35,181 nucleotides of DNA from Acidobacteriota bacterium (GTDB lineage Bacteria; Acidobacteriota; Terriglobia; Acidiferrales; UBA7541): positions 1 to 35,181 of the forward strand of contig JABDEK010000041.1 of the NCBI GenBank assembly GCA_013287135.1, given 5' to 3'. Within the stretch, counting starts at the first letter, position 1. The number at the start of each line of letters is the position of its first letter. The notes under the pieces were generated by a model. It did not search any database. It saw nothing but the letters and a program-made list of their open reading frames with translations, and was not told the DNA's origin. Position numbers and translations under genes: made by a program. Below, in pieces: positions 15,167 to 22,692 of this stretch.

Positions 15167-17656
15167 TTGAAAAAACTAGGTGATCCGAAGAGACAGGTTC
15201 AACAAGCGGCCCGAGAAGAGCTCGGATTATCGAATGCATTTTCGTCTGGGTCTTCATCTATCGTTCTCTCTAAGGTGGCAGTAATCCACATGGTCCTGGG
15301 ATCCATCTCCTTGGTTGGGATGTTCACATTTCTGACCTGCCACGCCCTTGGGACTGGGTTCGGAGAAAACAAAGACCAGCACAGTTTCACAGTTCAGGAC
15401 GCTATAGAGATCTCGTTCGTAATCGATGGTACCGAGGAAACCAGGATTGAAGATCGTGGCGGCTTTCCTCCAGGCCAGCCGACCATGGCTCCTGACAAAA
15501 GGCATTTCTTCTTAATCACGCAACGGGGGGTGCTTGCCACGAACAAACTGGAGGCCACGCTGTGGGTATTTGACTACCAGGCTGTGATGGACTTCGTTTC
15601 CAAAAAATCTTCGGTGAAGCCGATTCCAAAGCAGGTAGCGAAGTTGAGCGCCACGAGCAATACTCCTGTAATCTCCGATGCGCGATGGCTGGAAGACTCC
15701 AACCGGATTGCCTTCTTAGGAAAAAACAATAACCCCTATCAGCAGTTATTCATTGCGAATGTAAAGAAGCGTGTAGTCATAGAAATGACAAAAAGCAATA
15801 CCTATGTTACGTCGTATGATATCCGCGGTCAAACAATCGCATATACCACACTAAACCAGGAGGTGGAAAGTCCGCTCACTAACTTTGTGGATGTGACTGG
15901 GAAGACGATAAATTCCTTGTTATATGCTAAGAATCCCGGGCGGATAGAGGACTTCACGGGGTCCTGGAAAAAAACAATTCCAAGCATCCTTCATGTTGAA
16001 AAAAACGGAAAAGAACTTACAGTTCCCTTTCTCCTGAATGGCAAGCCCTTGAATCTCTTTGCGCCAACCCTTTCACTCTCTCCGGATGGTCAGTCATTGA
16101 TCACACTCGCTCCCATTCGTGAAATTCCGCCGCATTGGGATCAGTATGAGCCGGGCCGCGGGGCGGAGTTCCTGCGTCTTCGGGCAGGTAATAAATTCGC
16201 GTTGGCGATCGAGAACCCCTGGAAGCTCTCTGAGTACATAAAGGTAGACATTCGGACGGGGTTGGCCTCTCCTCTTCTGGATGCGCCCGCTGGACGCAGC
16301 TTGATTTTCGGCGCTCCGTCGAGAGCGTTTTGGTTTAAAGATGGCCGGCGGGCAGTGTTGTCAAGTACGTTTTTACCTCTCTGTTTTGCCGACCTACCGG
16401 GAAAGGAAACGGATTCACAACATGCGGTTGTCACTGTAGTTGATACTTACAGCGGTAAGGTTCAACCAGTTCGCTATTTCGACAAGAACATCCAAATAAC
16501 TGATGTCGCATTCGCGGCGGCAAAAAACGAGGTCGTTGTGCGTTACGTAGGGACTGGAGGTCGGGAGGAGAGGCTAAAGGTTGAAACGTACCAGCTTGAG
16601 TCGGGGAAATGGGTGGAGGCAGCAACGACAGCAGAACCGTCCAGTGAGAGGCTAAACAACCAAGTAGAAATTGCAATATACGAGGATTTCAACCATCCAC
16701 CGGTTCTTTCCGGACATCTGGCCGATAGCGCCGAAACCAAGGTTATTTGGGACCCTAATCCGCAAATGGAGGGCATAAAGTTAGGCAAGACGTCCATTTA
16801 TCATTGGCGTGACAAGAATGGCAATTCATGGGCTGGCATTTTGGCTCTACCTCCGGACTATGACCCCGAGCGTCGCTATCCTCTAGTCATCCAAACCTAC
16901 GGATATGACGCTAAGAGATTTTTTGTCGACGGAGCCTTTACCACTGGCTATGGAGGCAGGGCACTCGCCTCAAAAGGGATCGTAGTCCTTCAATCCGATG
17001 AGGCAGAGACTCATATGGACACTCCGGAAGAGGGACCGGACCAAATTGCCATATTCGAGGCCGCGGTCGAACAGCTGTCGGCGGATGGTTTGGTCGATCC
17101 CCGCCGCGTGGGAGTGATCGGATTCAGCCGGACTTGCTTCCATGTGCTGTACGCGATCACACATCGGCCGGATTTGTTCGCTGCGGCGGCGATCACTGAT
17201 GGCCTCAACTTCAGTTATCTCCAATATGTCTTATCGACCGATCTAAGCAATTTTCAAGACGTTTCCGAGCGCGTGAATGAAAGTGCTCCCTTTGGGGAAG
17301 GTCTAAAGAACTGGGCTTCTAATGCCCCGGGATTCAATCTTGACAAGGTTAAAGCACCACTGCTTATCTCGGCGCTTGAGAAAGGGGAGTTGATCTACGA
17401 GTGGGAGATTTATTCTGGGCTGCGGAGGTTGGGCAAGCCTGTAGATATGCTGTGGTGGTGGAAGGAAAATACCCCGCATCTGCTGGTTCAACCTGCTCAG
17501 CGGTATGCATCGCAGCAGGCGGCCACAGACTGGTTTGACTTTTGGCTGACCCGGCATGAAGATCCCGACGCGACGAAGGTCGAGCAGTATGTGCGCTGGC
17601 ATGAAATAAGGAAACTACAGGAAAATTACAAGATATCTCGTCAAGCCCCAAACTGA
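15167..17656 (+). CDS. S9-family lasso-peptide isopeptidase (AtxE2-like)
   Basis: The 829-aa product starts at a TTG behind AGAGGA (15157-15162). A hydrophobic stretch at about 37-62 acts as signal or anchor. A beta-propeller-like region follows (about 75-510, including the DARWLEDSNRIAFLG blade), then an alpha/beta-hydrolase domain (about 545-795). The nucleophile elbow is Gly-Phe-Ser654-Arg-Thr, and His771 (ENTPHLLVQPAQRY) fits the catalytic His. Where S9 enzymes usually carry Asp the sequence reads SALEKGEL, with Glu738 as a possible acid. Characterised enzymes of this type (AtxE2 for astexin) cleave the isopeptide bond of a lasso peptide in the periplasm and lie beside a TonB receptor, as here. 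The gene follows the receptor by 85 bp and faces the biosynthetic genes. General S9 peptidase activity is the alternative, but the neighbourhood favours isopeptidase. Confidence 0.82.
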   Translation: MKKLGDPKRQVQQAAREELGLSNAFSSGSSSIVLSKVAVIHMVLGSISLVGMFTFLTCHALGTGFGENKDQHSFTVQDAIEISFVIDGTEETRIEDRGGFPPGQPTMAPDKRHFFLITQRGVLATNKLEATLWVFDYQAVMDFVSKKSSVKPIPKQVAKLSATSNTPVISDARWLEDSNRIAFLGKNNNPYQQLFIANVKKRVVIEMTKSNTYVTSYDIRGQTIAYTTLNQEVESPLTNFVDVTGKTINSLLYAKNPGRIEDFTGSWKKTIPSILHVEKNGKELTVPFLLNGKPLNLFAPTLSLSPDGQSLITLAPIREIPPHWDQYEPGRGAEFLRLRAGNKFALAIENPWKLSEYIKVDIRTGLASPLLDAPAGRSLIFGAPSRAFWFKDGRRAVLSSTFLPLCFADLPGKETDSQHAVVTVVDTYSGKVQPVRYFDKNIQITDVAFAAAKNEVVVRYVGTGGREERLKVETYQLESGKWVEAATTAEPSSERLNNQVEIAIYEDFNHPPVLSGHLADSAETKVIWDPNPQMEGIKLGKTSIYHWRDKNGNSWAGILALPPDYDPERRYPLVIQTYGYDAKRFFVDGAFTTGYGGRALASKGIVVLQSDEAETHMDTPEEGPDQIAIFEAAVEQLSADGLVDPRRVGVIGFSRTCFHVLYAITHRPDLFAAAAITDGLNFSYLQYVLSTDLSNFQDVSERVNESAPFGEGLKNWASNAPGFNLDKVKAPLLISALEKGELIYEWEIYSGLRRLGKPVDMLWWWKENTPHLLVQPAQRYASQQAATDWFDFWLTRHEDPDATKVEQYVRWHEIRKLQENYKISRQAPN

Positions 17657-17784
17657 GGTATTCAGACAGGTCAAAGATTTGGGGATGAGACCATGACCCG
17701 CATACCATTACACATCTCACAGAGAGGAGTTTTCTTGCCAGCCGTTATGGAGGCTGCGCTCGCGGGCCGCTCGAATTATAAAGA

Positions 17785-17818
17785 CCCTCTCCTGACCGCG
17801 AGGGCGGCCAGGAGGGGG
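17785..17818 (-). terminator. Intrinsic terminator after the lasso precursor gene
   Basis: Arms 17789-17799 (CTCCTGACCGC) and 17804-17814 (GCGGCCAGGAG) pair over 11 bp with one G-T wobble and a 4-base loop; four more pairs extend the stem to 17785-17818. Read on the minus strand the stem is followed by TCTTTATAATT. It lies 12 bp beyond the stop of the precursor gene and would end the minus-strand operon. Confidence 0.7.
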
Positions 17819-17830
17819 CTTGGACGCAAC

Positions 17831-17962
17831 TTAATCGTCCATTTCACAGTCAGTAACTGTCTGCTGCAAGTCGCTCGATGAATCGCCGCTGTTGATTCTG
17901 GAGCCTTGGATGGTAACAACTGCGGGACCCAATACTGCGATTTCAGGCTTAGTGTAGTTCAT
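17831..17962 (-). CDS. Lasso peptide precursor (A), 43 aa
   Basis: The ATG at 17962 is preceded by AGGAAGGAGG (17971-17980) with eight-base spacing, the strongest ribosome-binding site in the locus. The leader MNYTKPEIAVLGPAVVTIQ carries the YxxPx(I/L)xxxG pattern (Tyr3, Pro6, Ile8, Gly12) that RRE/B1 proteins recognise, and Thr17. A core from Gly20 (GSRINSGD) would form an 8-residue Gly1-Asp8 ring and leave a 16-residue tail that ends Asp-Asp and contains one Cys39. The usual Thr at position -2 of the leader would instead place the core start at Gln19, giving a 9-residue ring closed at the same Asp27. The tail has no Phe, Tyr, Trp, His or Arg, the residues that most often serve as plugs. The gene is the last of the minus-strand operon, after the cyclase. 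Confidence 0.85.
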   Translation of the reverse strand: MNYTKPEIAVLGPAVVTIQGSRINSGDSSSDLQQTVTDCEMDD

Positions 17963-17994
17963 TGTTTTCACCTCCTTCCTTTTCAAAGAGTCAG

Positions 17995-18015
17995 CTACTT
18001 TGCTAGCGGAAGTAG
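17995..18015 (-). other. Small stem-loop between cyclase and precursor genes
   Basis: CTACTT (17995-18000) and AAGTAG (18010-18015) can pair over 6 bp around a 9-base loop in the 97-bp gap between the cyclase stop and the precursor start. It may protect or define the 5' end of a separate, abundant precursor transcript. Weak call. Confidence 0.25.
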
Positions 18016-18059
18016 TCCCTGTGAAACTTTGTGTGCGGTGTCCATTCGTCCGGGCCGCT

Positions 18060-19970
18060 CTAAACCTTCGACTCAACAAGCTCCATACCAACGACATGTC
18101 GCATGGAAGGTTCAGTCGAAACGATCCCGCGAGCCTCTACGTCTCTTAGCCAGACCTCCAAACACAGGCCTCTCAACAACCGAATAAAGGTAGTAGTTAC
18201 CTGTCCATGCTTCATCGCTAGCAGGGCTTCGCGGAACCGGTCCCTGTCGACGTATCCCAGACGACAACTCAGTGGAGAAAGAAGCATCTTTTCGATATTT
18301 TCCCAGTTCTTTTCCAGCGTAAGAGGGTAACAGCGAGCTGCACAAGTTTTTGTCTTGCGATGTAAGATCTCCGGCGGGAGGAGACCCGCAAGCGCCCTCC
18401 GCATGAGAAAACGTCTCTGCCCTGGGCGCAGTACCTGATCAAGAGGAATGCTGAGAAGGAATTCGAGTAGGGTCTGGTCGAGGTAGGGATATCTTTTCTC
18501 TAGAAGTGACGGTCGGCCGTATGCGATCACTTGCGCCAGCGAATTGACCGTTTGCACCGCGTCGCGAACAGAAGGACGCAAACCCGATAACCCATTCCGC
18601 AATTGCAGCTGAAGAGCGCCAAGTCTATATTTCCGGGCGAAATGGCGATTGATCCACGGTTCCACGTCGCCTCTTGCTGTCAATCGAGCGCGAACTGATC
18701 CTGGCAACAGTTCAAGCAACGTTTGAAAAAACAGGTGGATCAAGGGACGCTTTCTAATAAGCAGACTCCAAGCCACAAGTTGCCGGGACAGCTCCGCGAA
18801 CCGAAACTGGATAAGCAAGTCCGCCATCTGGATTCGGGGGTCTAAAGGCTGGCCGTTCACTTCATCGCCGCCTAGTCCAGAGAGTACTACCCGGTATTCG
18901 TCGCGTCGGACAATTTCAGATATTGCTGATTTTGCCTCTGTTCTGATCCCAAAGCCTGGCGTCGCACTAAAGGTAGGAGAATCTAATGAGAGTGAATCGC
19001 CAGTTCCCTTGAGATCCACACGAAAGCCCCTTCTTCCACGTTTGTCCTCCACCGTGATGAGATGCTCGAAATCGTCCTCGCCAGGTTCGTTTGAATCGAA
19101 ATACGAAAAGGTGTCCAACCTTGGTGCTTCCGCTCCCTCATTCGCGAAGATATCGTCGGCCATGCAAACCATGGAAGAAGAATCCAGTCCCCCGCTCAGG
19201 TCGGCCAAAATGGGCGAGTCCGTGCGGAGTCGTCGGCGTACCGCTTGCCGAAGCAAATAGCGATAGTGTTCTTCGTATTCTGCGTCTGTCTTGTAGTGGG
19301 TCCTGAGGCGAGTGTTGAAAGACCAGTATGTACGAATAGTAGATGTTCCGTGCCGGACAAGGACGAACTTTCCTGGAGGGACGCGATGAATCTCTCGATA
19401 AGGTGTGAGGTTCTCATCCGGGTGGAACGCGAGGTAACCGGCGATATATTCGTCGCAAAGGCTGAATCTGTCTCCCGACAGTGCCAGCGGAGCCAAGTGG
19501 CTGCACCAAATGATCCTTTGCGCGCGCTCGTAGAAAAAGAGTGGCCGGATTCCCATATAGTCGACGGCAAGAATCAATTCTTTATCGCGTGGGTTCCAGA
19601 TCGAAAGTGCCCAATCGCCGAGGAACTTGGGCAAGCTGTCCGTTCCCCATCGTTCAAAAGCCGCCCCGACAATCGCTAGATCGGTCGGAGCGGCTCCGTG
19701 GTTATCCCACAACTGCGCAATCAGCTCGTCTCGGTTGTCAAGACGACCGTCCCAGAGGATAACTTTGCCACTTTCAGAGACATATGGTTGATGTTCGAGT
19801 CGTGACTCCGACGTTGTATGGAAGGGGCGATACAACATTTCGACCGGACCATCAGAGAGAAAGAATTCGCCATCGGAGCCGTATTCCTTGACAGCTTCAC
19901 TGATCCTTGCCAGAAACTCGGGCTCGACGCGCTGGTCATCAAAATTGTAGACGCCTGCTTGTACGCTCAT
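18060..19970 (-). CDS. Lasso cyclase (C), asparagine-synthetase-like
   Basis: The 636-aa product from the ATG at 19970 (GGGAG upstream, 11 bp after the B2 stop) would activate the ring Asp side chain as an AMP ester and join it to the new N-terminus of the core, using ATP in the cytoplasm. The N-terminal half resembles the class-II glutamine amidotransferase domain but begins MSVQAG, so the catalytic Cys2 of true asparagine synthetases is absent, as in lasso cyclases. The synthetase half carries the ATP pyrophosphatase loop ADLSGGLDSSSM (about 256-267) and VVLSGLGGDEVNGQ. The C-terminal region includes KRYPYLDQTLLEFLLSIPLD. It lies between B2 and the precursor gene. Glutamine-dependent asparagine synthesis is the alternative; lasso neighbours make it unlikely. 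Confidence 0.93.
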   Translation of the reverse strand: MSVQAGVYNFDDQRVEPEFLARISEAVKEYGSDGEFFLSDGPVEMLYRPFHTTSESRLEHQPYVSESGKVILWDGRLDNRDELIAQLWDNHGAAPTDLAIVGAAFERWGTDSLPKFLGDWALSIWNPRDKELILAVDYMGIRPLFFYERAQRIIWCSHLAPLALSGDRFSLCDEYIAGYLAFHPDENLTPYREIHRVPPGKFVLVRHGTSTIRTYWSFNTRLRTHYKTDAEYEEHYRYLLRQAVRRRLRTDSPILADLSGGLDSSSMVCMADDIFANEGAEAPRLDTFSYFDSNEPGEDDFEHLITVEDKRGRRGFRVDLKGTGDSLSLDSPTFSATPGFGIRTEAKSAISEIVRRDEYRVVLSGLGGDEVNGQPLDPRIQMADLLIQFRFAELSRQLVAWSLLIRKRPLIHLFFQTLLELLPGSVRARLTARGDVEPWINRHFARKYRLGALQLQLRNGLSGLRPSVRDAVQTVNSLAQVIAYGRPSLLEKRYPYLDQTLLEFLLSIPLDQVLRPGQRRFLMRRALAGLLPPEILHRKTKTCAARCYPLTLEKNWENIEKMLLSPLSCRLGYVDRDRFREALLAMKHGQVTTTFIRLLRGLCLEVWLRDVEARGIVSTEPSMRHVVGMELVESKV

Positions 19971-19981
19971 GATCTCGCTCC

Positions 19982-20356
19982 CTAGCAGCGTTCCCATACT
20001 CCGTAAATCTTTTGGACATCCTTGCGTTCATTAATGGCCTTGCCCTCGACCTCGGTCCAGGCGTGCGCCTTGAATGGCAAGATTTGTGCCCCCACCACCA
20101 TTTGGGCGCGTACACCACAACTGCGCAGCAGACACGTTGTGACGGTTGAGCGCTGAAGACAAAGGACGGCCCTTGGGTACCAAACACAAGCGTGGTTGAC
20201 AGCTCTACACACCCGCTCAACTACGTCCTGCCCGGGTGGGTGTGAACCTGCTTTGAAACTACGCACAAATTCATGCAGGCGTGCAAAATCACGGCCGAGC
20301 CCTCTTAGGTCAAATGCGAGCAGCCCATAGAATGCTTTCACGTAGAGAAAGTCCAT
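19982..20356 (-). CDS. Lasso leader peptidase (B2), transglutaminase-like
   Basis: The 124-aa product is a stand-alone B2 domain that removes the leader from the RRE-bound precursor. The conserved block runs PRAVLCLQRSTVTTCLLR (about 61-78; Cys66 nucleophile), then GVRAQMVVGAQILPFKAHAW (about 81-100; His98), then AINERKDVQKIYGVWERC. In characterised enzymes of this family an Asp lies 12 residues after the His (VIND); here that position is Glu110 (AINE), a conservative change in the triad. The ATG at 20356 has AAGGGGG upstream. The start is 15 bp after the prolyl oligopeptidase stop and the stop is 11 bp before the cyclase start, so all three are in one operon. Confidence 0.92.
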   Translation of the reverse strand: MDFLYVKAFYGLLAFDLRGLGRDFARLHEFVRSFKAGSHPPGQDVVERVCRAVNHACVWYPRAVLCLQRSTVTTCLLRSCGVRAQMVVGAQILPFKAHAWTEVEGKAINERKDVQKIYGVWERC

Positions 20357-20371
20357 ACAATTGGCCCCCTT

Positions 20372-22408
20372 TTACGGATCCAATCCGAGCTCGCGACAAA
20401 GGAACGCCAACCGGTCCGTCAAAGCATCGATTCGTCTTGTGAGCGGCTGAACAGGTGTATGACCCCACTCGCGCTTGTAATCCAAGAGAATTGGATGGTT
20501 TGAGGTTGTAGCTCCTTGTAGTCTCGCCGTCATTTTTCGTGCATGCAATGGATTGCAACGAGTGTCGGCATCTCCGGAAATAAGCAGCACCGCTGGATAT
20601 GCTGCGCCAGCTTCAACTTTGTGGTAGGGCGAATAGTCAAGCAATGCCTTGAAATCAGTTTCAGTTTCTACGGATCCATATTCATCGATCCAGTCGTCAG
20701 CGAAATCAAAGAGGTGATAGCGAAGCATGTCGAGAAGTGGACCCAAACAGACGACGGCCCGAAACAGGTCTGGCCTCTGAGTGAGTGCCGCGGCGACCAG
20801 GAGCCCTCCATTTGATCCACCGCCGATTGCTAACTTTCCCTGTACTGTATGCCCTTCCCGAATGAGCCACTCGGCGGCACTGACGAAGTCATCGATGGCG
20901 GTCTGACGCTTCGTCCTCTTAGCTGCCATGTGCCACGCCTCCCCAAATTCAGATCCGCCACGGATATTTGCTATCGCGAGCAAACATCCTCGCTCAATCA
21001 GATACGTTCCATAAGCTGTGAAGTGGGGTGTGATGCTTTTCCCGAACCCGCCGTAAGCTGTTAGGAAGGTGTGAAGCGGACCGGTCGCTCGGGGGTCTCG
21101 TTTCGAGACCAGGAACATCGGTATCACCGTTCGGTCTTTTGATGGGTAAGCGATCCGCTCGAATTTAATGGGCGATCGGGGAAAATCAATTTTGGTGCGA
21201 GTCCATGTCTTTTGCTTCCCAGTGGGAATGTGGTGGCAGAGGATTGAGGGAGGATGGACGAAGGAAGAGAATTTAATGAAGATTGTATCATTCTCGGGGC
21301 GACTAACAAAAATGAACGCCGTGCCTATTGTGGGAAGGGGAATTGTGCCCATATTCTTTCCACTGAGACTAAACATCTGAATTACCGTTGAGAGGTTTCT
21401 GGAATAGGTGACAAAAACAAACCCCCCAGCTAAGACTGCTCGGAGAATGCGTGAGTCGCATTCCGGGACGACGTCTCGCCAGCTGTCTGGCTCAGGACGG
21501 TTTATATCGATCATGACGAATCGACAGTTGGGCGCGTTCCAGTCAGTAAGTGCGAACAGGGCGTCGTCCAAGAGATACGGAACAAAAAGACCCTGCATCT
21601 GTTTAACAACCAGCTTGGGGGGAGTGTTTGTCGCGATATCGTGGACCAGAAATTCGATGCTTATGGCATCCCCCTTGGACGTCTGAAAGTAGCCTAGCCG
21701 CCGAGTACACGGAGACGCGAGAAGGAAGAGTTGCCTCTTTGGGCTGTGCCCCCCAACGAATTCGTCTTTGTCTTGCTCTTTGCTCTGACCAAAAGTGTGG
21801 TAGGAAACAATAGGGGGGCCATTGGAGCCGATAGTCTCATGAGAGTAATAAAAGCCCTGTCCATCTCCAGAGAACGCGAGACCCCGAAAGAAGCCGTGCT
21901 CAAGGCGGTCCTCTAGACGTTCCCGCCGGAGAACATCGAAGAACTCAATCGAACAAGAATCCTCTCCTCCCTCCCTCACGGCAAGGGCGAGAAGATTTCC
22001 ATCTCTGGAAACATTGAGGATGCTTAGCGCACTTGCTCCGCATGTATCTTTTTCTCCAGGGTCAATGAGAATTACCTCGTTGTTATTGTCATCATCACGC
22101 ATCGCAATCGCTGGTTGTTGTGCATGAGGCGCACGCTTCAAATAGAAGTAACGATTGCCCACCTTCCAGGGGTCAGAGATGGTTTCAACAGCCAACAACT
22201 TTTCGACGCGCCTTCGGATGCGGTCACGGCCGGTGATTGCATCCAAATACGCACGCGTATAAGCGGTCTGCTCTTCGAGCCACTTTCGAGTTCTCTGAGA
22301 GTTTTGGTCTTCGAGCCAGCGATAGGGATCCGTGATGGAAACGCTATGCAGGACGTCTGTTACAGGTTCAACGGGAGTTGTGGGCGGGGAATTTAGAGTG
22401 AGCGGCAT
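20372..22408 (-). CDS. Prolyl oligopeptidase, S9A family, embedded in lasso operon
   Basis: The 678-aa cytoplasmic enzyme (no signal peptide; GGAG before the ATG) has the N-terminal S9A cap DPYRWLEDQNSQRTRKWLEE (about 27-46), a seven-bladed propeller region to about 400 and a hydrolase domain with FLTAYGGFGKSITPHF (about 448-463), NIRGGSEFGEAWH (about 481-493), nucleophile Gly-Gly-Ser532-Asn-Gly-Gly, Asp615 (SGDADTR) and His650 (REWGHTPVQ). S9A enzymes cut after proline in short peptides, and some act as peptide macrocyclases (PCY1, GmPOPB). The precursor has Pro only in its leader (Pro6, Pro13). The gene lies directly between exporter and B2, so it may degrade the released leader or trim the product. 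A housekeeping peptidase captured by the operon is also possible. Confidence 0.9.
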   Translation of the reverse strand: MPLTLNSPPTTPVEPVTDVLHSVSITDPYRWLEDQNSQRTRKWLEEQTAYTRAYLDAITGRDRIRRRVEKLLAVETISDPWKVGNRYFYLKRAPHAQQPAIAMRDDDNNNEVILIDPGEKDTCGASALSILNVSRDGNLLALAVREGGEDSCSIEFFDVLRRERLEDRLEHGFFRGLAFSGDGQGFYYSHETIGSNGPPIVSYHTFGQSKEQDKDEFVGGHSPKRQLFLLASPCTRRLGYFQTSKGDAISIEFLVHDIATNTPPKLVVKQMQGLFVPYLLDDALFALTDWNAPNCRFVMIDINRPEPDSWRDVVPECDSRILRAVLAGGFVFVTYSRNLSTVIQMFSLSGKNMGTIPLPTIGTAFIFVSRPENDTIFIKFSSFVHPPSILCHHIPTGKQKTWTRTKIDFPRSPIKFERIAYPSKDRTVIPMFLVSKRDPRATGPLHTFLTAYGGFGKSITPHFTAYGTYLIERGCLLAIANIRGGSEFGEAWHMAAKRTKRQTAIDDFVSAAEWLIREGHTVQGKLAIGGGSNGGLLVAAALTQRPDLFRAVVCLGPLLDMLRYHLFDFADDWIDEYGSVETETDFKALLDYSPYHKVEAGAAYPAVLLISGDADTRCNPLHARKMTARLQGATTSNHPILLDYKREWGHTPVQPLTRRIDALTDRLAFLCRELGLDP

Positions 22409-22692
22409 TCGCCAATCTCCGATTCACGACCGTATCAGTGGCCCTTCGCGAGCGACCCTGAGAGGGGGCCGTTCCTCAGGTTTCCAAAATCACCTGCAAC
22501 CTGAGTCGCCAGCTGGGACTCCGAAACTTTGTGGAAGGCGGGCCGACGTGGCGATACTGCGCGATGTTATCTACGGATTCAATCAAAAAGGGTACGCATA
22601 TTCGGCCAAACGCACGCCGAGTCGGCCATGCACATAATTTACAGGAGGGGACATTCTCCTCAGAGGGTATGCTTGAAGAGTGGGAAGAACCC

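Noticed and set aside
22583..22654. 23-aa minus-strand frame with GAGGAGA just before its ATG, between exporter and oligopeptidase
   Set aside because: Considered as a second precursor, but it lacks the YxxP leader motif and an acceptor Asp/Glu at ring distance, and the spacing to the ATG is too short.
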